Numbered from the stretch's first letter, positions 15,557-20,403 are shown. The stretch is DNA of 20,734 nt from XYD2-FULL-39-9 sp964363685 (GCA_964363685.1 CAYIJG010000010.1:1-20734), one strand, 5' to 3'. Translations and numbers: made by a program. The notes: generated by a model from the sequence alone, not told the origin.

Positions 15557-15597
15557 CGCATATCTGTGGGTTTATAGATTCATAATCAAACAAAAAA

Positions 15598-15622
15598 AGA
15601 GCCATCAGAGGCTCTATTTTTG
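15598..15622. terminator. Bidirectional intrinsic terminator
   Basis: AGAGCC (15598-15603) pairs with GGCTCT (15610-15615) around ATCAGA. On the minus strand it is followed by seven T, ending the DNPH1-like gene 18 nt after its stop; on the plus strand it is followed by ATTTTTG. Confidence 0.85.
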
Positions 15623-15632
15623 TAATTATAAC

Positions 15633-16040
15633 CTACATACTACTGAAAAACTCTTCAAAAATGGTATTTAAATCGGCAACTGTAGTATAACTCTTCTTTA
15701 GTAGATTCTTATTTCCACCAATCATAGCGGACAAACTTCCTCCGTTTCGATATATGCAAAGTACCTTTTTACCCATATTTTCAGCGCTAGCTAACTCATA
15801 ACCAACACCCAGGCTCGGCTGAGTCACTTCTGCTACCACAACATCGGATTCTTTCAGCCAGGCCATATCTCTGTTGTATATAAATTCACTTGGTAAATCC
15901 TCGCCCATGTTTGTTAAACCACTATTAGCCACATGCTCAGTTAAAACGGTTCCAAATTTTTCCAAAAGGGGGATTACCTGAGCATACAGATCTTTATCCT
16001 GACGCCCACCTCTAATAGAAGCAGCAAAATATATTTTCAT
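15633..16040 (-). CDS. DNPH1/Rcl-like 2'-deoxynucleoside 5'-monophosphate N-hydrolase
   Basis: The protein has 135 residues, close to the family's usual length. It opens KIYFAASIRGGRQD and carries TEHVA, DMAWLKESDVVVAEVTQPS, GVGYEL and SLSAMI. Tyr4, Asp58, Ser76, Glu82 and Ser104 take the places of the active-site residues of mammalian Rcl/DNPH1 (Tyr13, Asp69, Ser87, Glu93, Ser117), with nearly the same spacing, so all appear conserved. The enzyme family cuts the N-glycosidic bond of deoxynucleoside 5'-monophosphates, giving base plus deoxyribose 5-phosphate. It belongs to the nucleoside 2-deoxyribosyltransferase fold and acts in the cytoplasm. In this organism it could salvage bases and sugar phosphate or remove damaged nucleotides. 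It ends at a strong bidirectional terminator. A plain nucleoside deoxyribosyltransferase is the main alternative, but the phosphate-binding Ser pair favours DNPH1. Confidence 0.8.
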   Translation of the reverse strand: MKIYFAASIRGGRQDKDLYAQVIPLLEKFGTVLTEHVANSGLTNMGEDLPSEFIYNRDMAWLKESDVVVAEVTQPSLGVGYELASAENMGKKVLCIYRNGGSLSAMIGGNKNLLKKSYTTVADLNTIFEEFFSSM

Positions 16041-16061
16041 AATATAAACAAATAATTCCTA

Positions 16062-16092
16062 TTTTATCTACTACGTGCTGTAGTAGATAAAA
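16062..16092 (-). terminator. Perfect 13-bp hairpin after the TfoX-like gene
   Basis: TTTTATCTACTAC (16062-16074) pairs perfectly with GTAGTAGATAAAA (16080-16092) around GTGCT. It begins 4 nt past the TfoX-like stop and precedes the DNPH1-like start. The stem is AT-rich and the U-tract is short, so it may act as a processing or operator dyad instead of a terminator. Confidence 0.55.
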
Positions 16093-16096
16093 CTTA

Positions 16097-16435
16097 CTAA
16101 ATAGTTTTCTTTTGGTTTTTCTTTTTTGGAATCGGCAAACTTTCAGAGGTGATACGCACTAACTCACTTAGCCAGTGGCTATCCTCAATTCTTTCTTCAT
16201 CAACAAGCATAGATGCTTTGGCACCTGGATAAGCAAAACCTTCTTGATAAAATTCGCCAACAAATTCTTTTCCCGGCTCTGTTATCTTTATATATAACTT
16301 ATTATCACACACCAAACCTACAACTTTGCCTTCATAATACACAGCATACTCGCCAAACATTTTACGAACTGAAACATCCCGGAGCGGAGATAGCTGATCC
16401 AAAATATAATCCATGGTTGATTGAGAAGTGGACAT
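16097..16435 (-). CDS. TfoX N-terminal domain-like protein
   Basis: The protein has 112 residues from ATG 16,435; an ATG at 16,414 (MDYILDQLSPL) is an equally good start and matches where the domain begins. Longer in-frame starts would run through the tRNA gene and are rejected. The sequence YILDQLSPLRDVSVRKMFGEYAVYYEGKVVGLVCDNKLYIKI is the TfoX_N pattern (KMFGxYxxYxxGxxxGLVxxxxLYxK). A second half contains GFAYPGAKASM and a DSHWLSELV helix, then a lysine-rich tail (PKKKNQKK). TfoX in Haemophilus and E. coli promotes competence gene expression; stand-alone TfoX_N proteins elsewhere have no settled function. The start codon lies 5 nt after the tRNA-Ala 3' end, so the message may be released by tRNA processing. 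Confidence 0.75.
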   Translation of the reverse strand: MSTSQSTMDYILDQLSPLRDVSVRKMFGEYAVYYEGKVVGLVCDNKLYIKITEPGKEFVGEFYQEGFAYPGAKASMLVDEERIEDSHWLSELVRITSESLPIPKKKNQKKTI

Positions 16436-16440
16436 AGTTG

Positions 16441-16511
16441 TGGACCTGGCGAGAATCGGACTCGCGTCTGAGCAATGCGAATGCCCTATACTACCACTGT
16501 AATACAGGCCC
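16441..16511 (-). tRNA. tRNA-Ala(CGC)
   Basis: The 71-nt cloverleaf is read on the minus strand. The acceptor GGGCCTG pairs with CAGGTCC and contains a G3:U70 wobble, the alanine identity element. Anticodon stem GGGCA/TGCTC holds loop TTCGCAT (anticodon CGC, codon GCG). The T stem GCGAG/CTCGC has loop TCCGATT, so position 55 is C instead of U. The D stem has one T-T mismatch. No CCA is encoded. Confidence 0.8.
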
Positions 16512-16534
16512 ATTAGTGCCCCCAGCATGAATTG

Positions 16535-16593
16535 TCCCGATTTTGCTTCGGCAAAATCGAGGATCCACGATTCTGACCGAAGTCAGAATCGGG
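16535..16593. repeat. Twin-hairpin palindrome between the two tRNA genes
   Basis: CGATTTTGC-TTCG-GCAAAATCG (16538-16559) and CGATTCTGAC-CGAA-GTCAGAATCG (16568-16591) are both perfect, and their outer arms CCCGATT and AATCGGG can pair with each other. On the minus strand the second hairpin has a stable C(UUCG)G loop. It separates tRNA-Arg from tRNA-Ala and may guide processing or terminate transcription. Confidence 0.7.
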
Positions 16594-16599
16594 AAACAC

Positions 16600-16674
16600 T
16601 GGTGCCCCCACCAGGAGTCGAACCTGGATTTAAGGTTTAGGAAACCCTTGTCCTATCCGTTGAACGACAGGGGC
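16600..16674 (-). tRNA. tRNA-Arg(CCT), CCA encoded
   Basis: The 72-nt cloverleaf plus CCA is read on the minus strand. Acceptor GCCCCTG pairs with TGGGGGC (two G:U pairs), D stem GTTC/GGAC, anticodon stem AGGGT/ACCTT with loop TTCCTAA (anticodon CCT, codon AGG), T stem CCAGG/CCTGG with loop TTCGACT, then A73 and CCA. Confidence 0.92.
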
Positions 16675-16715
16675 AATGGAACAATTTTAACTCAAAAATT
16701 TTGTTTTGGCAATTA

Positions 16716-16744
16716 TCGACAAAACTAAAATAAAAAGATAAAAT
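16716..16744 (+). promoter_or_regulatory. Promoter of the YerC/TrpR-like gene
   Basis: TCGACA (16716-16721), a 17-nt spacer, then TAAAAT (16739-16744). The start codon at 16,773 would have a leader of about 20 nt without a Shine-Dalgarno. The promoter is divergent from the tRNA unit. Confidence 0.65.
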
Positions 16745-16772
16745 AGCTGTATAAATATCAAACTTAAACAAT

Positions 16773-17057
16773 ATGCAAAACTGGCGAACCAAAAAATTAA
16801 AGGATCTAATGAAAGCTATTCTCAGTCTTAAGGATGAAAAAGAAGCGCTTAATTTTTTTAGGGATTTGTGCACTATTGATGAACTGCAAGAAATGGCTCA
16901 GCGCTGGGAAATTGCACAACTATTAAACAAAAAAGAATCATACCGTGCTATTGCCAATAAAGTCGGTGTGAGTACAACTACCGTAGCCAGAATTGCTCAG
17001 TGGCTAGAACATGGTGAGGGCGGTTACCAGATTATTTTGGATAAAATAAAAAAATAA
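16773..17057 (+). CDS. YerC/YecD-type TrpR-like transcriptional regulator
   Basis: The protein has 94 residues. The whole length matches the short TrpR-like YerC family: ILSLKDEKEALNFFRDLCTIDELQEMAQRWEIAQLL forms the dimerising helices, and SYRAIANKVGVSTTTVARIAQWL (about 57-78) is the helix-turn-helix that reads DNA, followed by a short C-terminal helix ending in KIKK. YerC of Bacillus is a stand-alone member whose ligand and targets are poorly defined; TrpR itself binds tryptophan. Here no trp genes are nearby. It has its own promoter, and a promoter overlapped by a perfect dyad lies just 20-60 nt downstream, which is an obvious candidate target. The gene is common in CPR genomes. Confidence 0.85.
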   Translation: MQNWRTKKLKDLMKAILSLKDEKEALNFFRDLCTIDELQEMAQRWEIAQLLNKKESYRAIANKVGVSTTTVARIAQWLEHGEGGYQIILDKIKK

Positions 17058-17077
17058 TACTTATCCCCAGACTTTAC

Positions 17078-17117
17078 TTGACAGAAAATCTTATCTGTAG
17101 TACTGTATTACTACAGT
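17078..17117 (+). promoter_or_regulatory. Promoter with an operator-like dyad over its -10
   Basis: TTGACA (17078-17083), 17-nt spacer, TACTGT (17101-17106). CTGTAGTA (17095-17102) and TACTACAG (17109-17116) form a perfect dyad covering the -10; an overlapping dyad ACTGTA-N4-TACAGT spans 17102-17117. A bound repressor would block polymerase. The regulator could be the adjacent YerC-like protein, but this is inference. Confidence 0.6.
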
Positions 17118-17124
17118 GATACAT

Positions 17125-17175
17125 ATGAAACAAACTTCTCTACAACTTGCTCACCATTACTTAGACCTTGGGTAA
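17125..17175 (+). CDS. Possible 16-residue leader peptide
   Basis: ATG at 17,125 opens MKQTSLQLAHHYLDLG then TAA, starting about 12 nt after the predicted transcript start and ending inside the left arm of the long hairpin. Ribosome position could therefore affect folding, as in attenuators. It has two adjacent His codons but no Shine-Dalgarno. Coding status is uncertain. Confidence 0.3.
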   Translation: MKQTSLQLAHHYLDLG

Positions 17176-17208
17176 AACCATTACGGTTTTTATATACCCA
17201 AGGTCAGT

Positions 17209-17235
17209 CCCGATTGAATCGGGATTTTTTATTTT
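17209..17235 (+). terminator. Intrinsic terminator
   Basis: CCCGAT (17209-17214), loop TGA, ATCGGG (17218-17223), then ATTTTTTATTTT. It ends the small transcript and any read-through from the YerC-like gene. Confidence 0.85.
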
Positions 17236-17266
17236 AAGGTACTTTAGTGAAATATAGATTATCACG

Positions 17267-17338
17267 ACGACTAGTGAAGTCGTAAGCGCTGGTGCAAAAC
17301 CAGCAGGTACCACAGCTGGCAACTATGCGAGCAGGAGG
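17267..17338 (+). promoter_or_regulatory. Structured leader and strong Shine-Dalgarno of the ORFan at 17,345
   Basis: Two perfect hairpins stand in a row: ACGACT/AGTCGT (17267-17283) and GCTGGT/ACCAGC (17288-17304). The CCAGC of the second can instead pair with GCTGG at 17315-17319, giving an alternative fold. AGGAGG (17333-17338) lies 6 nt before the start. It resembles a cis-regulatory leader but no known riboswitch core is recognisable. Confidence 0.45.
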
Positions 17339-17344
17339 ATTGAG

Positions 17345-17710
17345 ATGACCTTTGATTGGTCTCGTTGGTGGGATGACAACGTCCACCCGATTCGTAGGTT
17401 CCGTCAACTATACGTCGCCGCTCAAATGGAAGAGTTGGCTGGTATGAACTTGAACAGCGTTGTTCTACCAGACCCGCCTGACAACCTGGTGAACGAGGAC
17501 AATCTCAATAGATGGGAGGAGAAGCTCTGTAGACAACAGATTCGCCTGATACAAAAAGCGCTGAAAAGAGACCGGATCGTGCTCGTCTACACCAATAGTG
17601 ACGACCTGGACAGGGACAGAGGTGGACTAACACCAACTGAACAAGGTCGAGTCCAAAAAGGGTTGTCCCGGGCGTACCGGCACGGAAGGATTTTCTGCCT
17701 CGTCTTGTGA
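17345..17710 (+). CDS. ORFan, 121 residues, GC-richer than its neighbours
   Basis: The frame starts at ATG 17,345 with a perfect AGGAGG at ideal spacing and ends in TGA. The product has no signal peptide or membrane segment. It opens TFDWSRWWDDNVHPIRRF, has an acidic middle (LPDPPDNLVNEDNLNRWEEKL) and a basic stretch (RQQIRLIQKALKRDR), then VLVYTNSDDLDRDRGGLTPTEQG and ends HGRIFCLVL. It is soluble, Trp/Arg/Asp-rich, and matches no family I recognise. Base composition and codon choice (CCG, CGC, GTC, CTG) differ from the AT-rich genes around it, and its strong Shine-Dalgarno is shared only with the 13-codon frame at 17,792 and the lipoprotein at the left edge. This suggests acquisition from another genome, perhaps a virus or plasmid, but there is no flanking mobile gene. 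Confidence 0.55.
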   Translation: MTFDWSRWWDDNVHPIRRFRQLYVAAQMEELAGMNLNSVVLPDPPDNLVNEDNLNRWEEKLCRQQIRLIQKALKRDRIVLVYTNSDDLDRDRGGLTPTEQGRVQKGLSRAYRHGRIFCLVL

Positions 17711-17791
17711 TGCATCTTCGCCTCCCGGCCTGAGAGAAAATCTAGCTCGCCAACTCTCGGCGGTATATAAATAGAGAGAACAGGAGGGATC

Positions 17792-17833
17792 ATGAAAGTG
17801 AAACGTGCGCCACACACGTCAAAGTGGCACTAA
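17792..17833 (+). CDS. 13-residue ORF with perfect Shine-Dalgarno
   Basis: ATG at 17,792 follows AGGAGG by 5 nt and opens MKVKRAPHTSKWH then TAA. It is basic and short, 81 nt after the ORFan and before a terminator. The strength of the ribosome-binding site argues that it is translated; it could be a leader peptide, a small peptide, or the start of a frame broken by the TAA. Confidence 0.35.
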   Translation: MKVKRAPHTSKWH

Positions 17834-17850
17834 ACTTGTGCACAAACAGG

Positions 17851-17884
17851 ACAAAAAACATGCTGAAAACAGTTTGTTTTTTGT
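17851..17884 (+). terminator. Probable terminator of the ORFan unit
   Basis: ACAAAAAAC (17851-17859) pairs with GTTTTTTGT (17876-17884), with inner CTG/CAG around AAAA; the 3' arm is itself T-rich and followed by TTAG. The perfect palindrome TTGTGCACAA lies just before it. Confidence 0.55.
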
Positions 17885-17889
17885 TTAGA

Positions 17890-17918
17890 TTGATATTTTC
17901 TAAAATTAAGATTACAAT
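17890..17918 (+). promoter_or_regulatory. Promoter of rmuC
   Basis: TTGATA (17890-17895), 17-nt spacer, TACAAT (17913-17918). The leader then runs through a dispersed repeat before the start codon. Confidence 0.65.
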
Positions 17919-17933
17919 TAACCCGACCGGACA

Positions 17934-17962
17934 GGGATTCTTCCTTCGTCGTCAGAATGACA
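17934..17962. repeat. Dispersed repeat copy overlapping the first ATG of the rmuC frame
   Basis: An inverted-orientation member of the TGTCATTCTGA family: GGGATTCTTCC through TCAGAATGACAA. The ATG at 17,957 lies inside it, which makes the next in-frame ATG (17,972) the more likely ancestral start. Confidence 0.65.
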
Positions 17963-17971
17963 ACTAAAATT

Positions 17972-19042
17972 ATGCAAAATATTTTACTTATTATCATCGC
18001 AGTTGGCCTGGCAATAGCCATTTTTCTTTTATTAAAAAAGAAAGAAGATAAGCCAAAAGAAGGCGAACAAAACCTCTTCCTCATGCTGCAAAACCAGATT
18101 CAAGATCTCAATCGACTGGTAGAACAAAAAATAACTGATACGCACAAAGTAATGACTGATACTCAAACTAATTTAAACAAAACTATCCAATCGCAGTTTG
18201 GCCAAAGCATGAAAATAATTACTGACGTGACCGAACGCCTAGCCAAGCTGGACGAAACCAACCGCCAAGTCGTAAGCTTTACCGACCAATTACAAAACTT
18301 GCAAGATATTTTGAAAAACCCAAAACAACGAGGGATTTTAGGAGAATATTATCTGGAGACACTGCTCAAAAATGTCTTGGCGCCCAGCCAATACCAGATG
18401 CAATATGGATTTAACAATGGCGAGATTGTGGATGCGGTGGTATTTGTCAAAGACAAAATTATTCCCGTTGATTCTAAATTTTCTCTAGAAAACTATAATC
18501 GCATGGTTGAGATTAGTGACCCAACTGAAAAAGCTCGCTTAGAAAAACTTTTTGTAAATGATCTCAAACTACGTATTACTGAAACTGCCAAATATATTCG
18601 TCCAGAAGAAGGCACGATGGAATTTGCCTTTATGTTTATTCCGCACGAAGCTATCTACTATGACTTGTTGATTAACAAAATCGGCGCTATCACCGAAGAC
18701 ACCGAAAACCTCATCCAGCGCGCAGCTGGAAAATACAAAGTTATTATTGTCTCACCAACTTCTTTCCTTGCTTATCTACAAACAGTCTTACAGGGCCTCA
18801 AAGCCATGCAGATCGAAGAAACTACCAAAGATATTATCAAACGAGTAGGGGAAATCGGCACGCATTTGAAAAAATACGAAGAATACCATGAAAAACTAGG
18901 TTCATCATTGGGTACAGTCGTTAATCATTATAATGTATCAAGTAAAGAATTTAAGAAGATTGATAAAGACGTGATGCGGATTACCGGTAATGCTATGGAC
19001 TTTGAACAGATTTTGATAGATAAGCCGGATTCGGAAGAATAG
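17972..19042 (+). CDS. rmuC: RmuC family protein, membrane-anchored
   Basis: The start at 17,972 gives 356 residues and opens directly on a membrane helix (MQNILLIIIAVGLAIAIF) followed by a lysine stop-transfer. An ATG five codons upstream lies in a dispersed repeat. A coiled coil (about 35-110) precedes the RmuC domain: NPKQRGILGEYYLETLL (about 116-132), IVDAVVF, IPVDSKFSLENY (about 164-175), FMFIPHEAIYYDLL and VSPTSFLAYLQTVLQGLK. RmuC is a restriction-endonuclease-fold protein that limits DNA inversion at short inverted repeats in E. coli; its exact reaction is not settled. The conserved E..E..L, D and DSK positions needed for that fold are present. It has its own promoter and ends 8 nt before the S20 promoter. 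The genome's many short inverted repeats may be relevant to its role. Confidence 0.9.
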   Translation: MQNILLIIIAVGLAIAIFLLLKKKEDKPKEGEQNLFLMLQNQIQDLNRLVEQKITDTHKVMTDTQTNLNKTIQSQFGQSMKIITDVTERLAKLDETNRQVVSFTDQLQNLQDILKNPKQRGILGEYYLETLLKNVLAPSQYQMQYGFNNGEIVDAVVFVKDKIIPVDSKFSLENYNRMVEISDPTEKARLEKLFVNDLKLRITETAKYIRPEEGTMEFAFMFIPHEAIYYDLLINKIGAITEDTENLIQRAAGKYKVIIVSPTSFLAYLQTVLQGLKAMQIEETTKDIIKRVGEIGTHLKKYEEYHEKLGSSLGTVVNHYNVSSKEFKKIDKDVMRITGNAMDFEQILIDKPDSEE

Positions 19043-19049
19043 GCTCTCC

Positions 19050-19078
19050 TTGACTTTCTGGCCAAATTAGTTTAGTAT
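19050..19078 (+). promoter_or_regulatory. Promoter of rpsT
   Basis: TTGACT (19050-19055), 17-nt spacer, TAGTAT (19073-19078). Transcription would start near 19,085, leaving a leader of about 98 nt. Confidence 0.7.
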
Positions 19079-19112
19079 ACTCACACAATTAAACAGGTTT
19101 ACTCTCGATTTG

Positions 19113-19173
19113 TTTCAGCCCAAGGCTGATCCGTTCGCCTTGGCGAACTGAAATTGTTAATTGTTAATTGTTA
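19113..19173 (+). promoter_or_regulatory. Three-way-junction leader plus ATTGTTA triplicate before rpsT
   Basis: TTTCAG (19113-19118) and CTGAAA (19148-19153) close two inner hairpins, CAGCC-CAA-GGCTG (19116-19128) and GTTCGCC-TT-GGCGAAC (19133-19148); the CAG and the final C are shared, so folds compete. Three perfect ATTGTTA units (19153-19173) follow up to the start codon. In E. coli, S20 represses its own translation, so a regulatory leader is plausible. It could also be a dispersed GC-rich repeat. Confidence 0.5.
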
Positions 19174-19182
19174 ATTAATATT

Positions 19183-19428
19183 ATGCCTAATCAACAAAGT
19201 GCTAAAAAAGAACTCCGCAAAATGAAAAAACGCGCCGCCTTAAACAAAGTGCGCCGTGATACCTACAAGACTTTACTTAAAAAAGCTGTGGTAAGTAAAT
19301 CTGCCGACGTTCTCAGATCTGCTCAACAGGCTTTGGACAAAGCAGCTAGAACTGGCGTTATCAAAAAGAATACCGCTTCCCGCAAACTTTCCCGCTTGAT
19401 GAAAAAACTAAACAAAGCTTCAAAATAA
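19183..19428 (+). CDS. rpsT: Small ribosomal subunit protein bS20
   Basis: The start at 19,183 gives the standard N-terminus MPNQQSAKKELRKMKKRAALNK; an in-frame ATG 15 nt upstream lies in the repeat tract and is rejected. The 81 residues are close to the usual S20 length. The pattern SAKKxxRK, N-K-V-R at the first helix, AQQALDKAARTGVIKKNTASRKLSRLMKKLNK at the third, is diagnostic. S20 binds 16S rRNA at the base of the small subunit early in assembly. The protein is highly basic throughout. It is convergent with holA, stop next to stop without any spacer; its terminator lies inside the holA coding sequence. No Shine-Dalgarno is evident. Confidence 0.95.
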   Translation: MPNQQSAKKELRKMKKRAALNKVRRDTYKTLLKKAVVSKSADVLRSAQQALDKAARTGVIKKNTASRKLSRLMKKLNKASK

Positions 19429-20394
19429 TTACCCGAGCTTCCCGACGAACAAATCTATAAGCCAAGACTGGTCCGCAAGACCAGTCTTTGTTTTTATATC
19501 CAAATCCAAAAGTTGTTTATAGATATCTTTTAACTTATCCAAAGAAAATCTTTTTATCAGTGGTAAACTTTTTTTGACTACAAACGGATGTAGCTCAAGA
19601 GCCTTGGCCATGCTATCACTAGAAATATTTTCTTCACGATTAAACAGATCGCGCATAGAAATAAGAATCCGAAACTGACGCACAATCATACTAAACAAAT
19701 AACCATCCTCTTGCCCCAACCGACGCTGATCTTCTATGAGTTTGAAGGCTAATTTGCGGTTGCCAACCACAATCGCATCTACCATATTAAAAATATTATC
19801 ATCGGCTTTCTCTTCCAAAAATAACTGCACATCTCCAAGTGATATTTCTTTTTTATTACTATAAGCGACCAGCTGATCAACAAGAGAATTGGCATACCAC
19901 ATATCTCCGCCCGTGTTTTGCGCCAAATAATTCAAAGCTTGTATGTTTATACATCCGCCACGACTAGCAATTTCTGTTTTTATCCAACTGACCATAGAAG
20001 CGCCGGCAAGCGAGGCAAATTCTTTAGCCCATTTTTCTTTGACTAATAATTTTTGCAGTTCTTGAGCGATTTTTGTTTTACCAACTGGCTCACCCTGCCA
20101 AAAAATAATAACGTTTTTTTCGGGCAATTTATTTTCTTTAACACCTTCTATAAAAGATTCCAAAGTATCAGTATCTTTGTTGGATAATAAGTTCTGGATA
20201 ACAATTAATCTTTTTTCTGCCAAAAAAGCCGTGGCTGTAATCTCAGACCACAGACGCCCACTTTCTTCTTTTTGTCCATCCAAAACAACGACGTTCATCC
20301 CTTGCGGATCTCGTTCTTTTTTAAATCGTTCTACTTGCTGGGTTAGGTAATGTCGGCTAGAAAATGTATCTTCGCCGTAGATGCAGATGATCAT
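19429..20394 (-). CDS. holA: DNA polymerase III subunit delta
   Basis: The protein has 321 residues, normal for the family. The N-terminal clamp-loader domain starts MIICIYGEDTFSSRHYLTQQ and has the usual VVLDG, ATAFLAEKRLIVIQNLL and NVIIFWQGEPVGKTKIAQELQ stretches. The middle carries LAQNTGGDMWYANSLVDQL and EEKADDNIFNMVDAIVVGNRKLAFKLI, and the C-terminal collar ends DIYKQLLDLDIKTKTGLADQ, all typical of HolA. Delta opens the sliding clamp as part of the clamp-loader complex. holA and rpsT are neighbours in many bacteria. Its promoter sits only about 10 nt from the ATG, so the message may be nearly leaderless. Codons near the 3' end also encode the rpsT terminator stem on the opposite strand. 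Confidence 0.92.
   Translation of the reverse strand: MIICIYGEDTFSSRHYLTQQVERFKKERDPQGMNVVVLDGQKEESGRLWSEITATAFLAEKRLIVIQNLLSNKDTDTLESFIEGVKENKLPEKNVIIFWQGEPVGKTKIAQELQKLLVKEKWAKEFASLAGASMVSWIKTEIASRGGCINIQALNYLAQNTGGDMWYANSLVDQLVAYSNKKEISLGDVQLFLEEKADDNIFNMVDAIVVGNRKLAFKLIEDQRRLGQEDGYLFSMIVRQFRILISMRDLFNREENISSDSMAKALELHPFVVKKSLPLIKRFSLDKLKDIYKQLLDLDIKTKTGLADQSWLIDLFVGKLG
19464..19495 (+). terminator. rpsT intrinsic terminator inside holA
   Basis: AAGACTGGTC (19464-19473), loop CGCAA, GACCAGTCTT (19479-19488), then TGTTTTT. This perfect 10-bp stem lies within the last 25 codons of holA (KTKTGLADQS), so the two genes share it on opposite strands. Confidence 0.85.
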
Positions 20395-20403
20395 ATGGAT
20401 ACA

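Larger units (their letters stand above)
17113..17235 (+). ncRNA. Candidate small transcript with long hairpin and terminator
   Basis: From the predicted start near 17,113 to the terminator, the only structured parts are a long hairpin, GACCTTGGGTA (17164-17174) with TACCCAAGGTC (17195-17205) extended inside by AAACC/GGTTT, and the terminator stem. It matches no RNA family I recognise. It could be a regulatory RNA or the leader of a message that continues past the terminator under some condition. Confidence 0.45.

Noticed and set aside
16441..16511. Reading the tRNA as tRNA-Cys (anticodon GCA)
   Set aside because: This would need an 8-base shift of the anticodon loop; the 5-bp stem GGGCA/TGCTC fixes a 7-nt loop with CGC, and G3:U70 supports alanine.
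16637..16873. Minus-strand open frame of 78 codons across tRNA-Arg
   Set aside because: It overlaps the tRNA and the well-supported yerC-like gene in antisense; no plausible product.
17267..17338. Known riboswitch upstream of the ORFan
   Set aside because: No TPP, cobalamin, preQ1, SAM or fluoride core words are recognisable; kept only as a structured leader.
17587..17817. Minus-strand frames opposite the 121-residue ORFan
   Set aside because: No start signal and no recognisable sequence, whereas the plus strand has a perfect Shine-Dalgarno and terminator.
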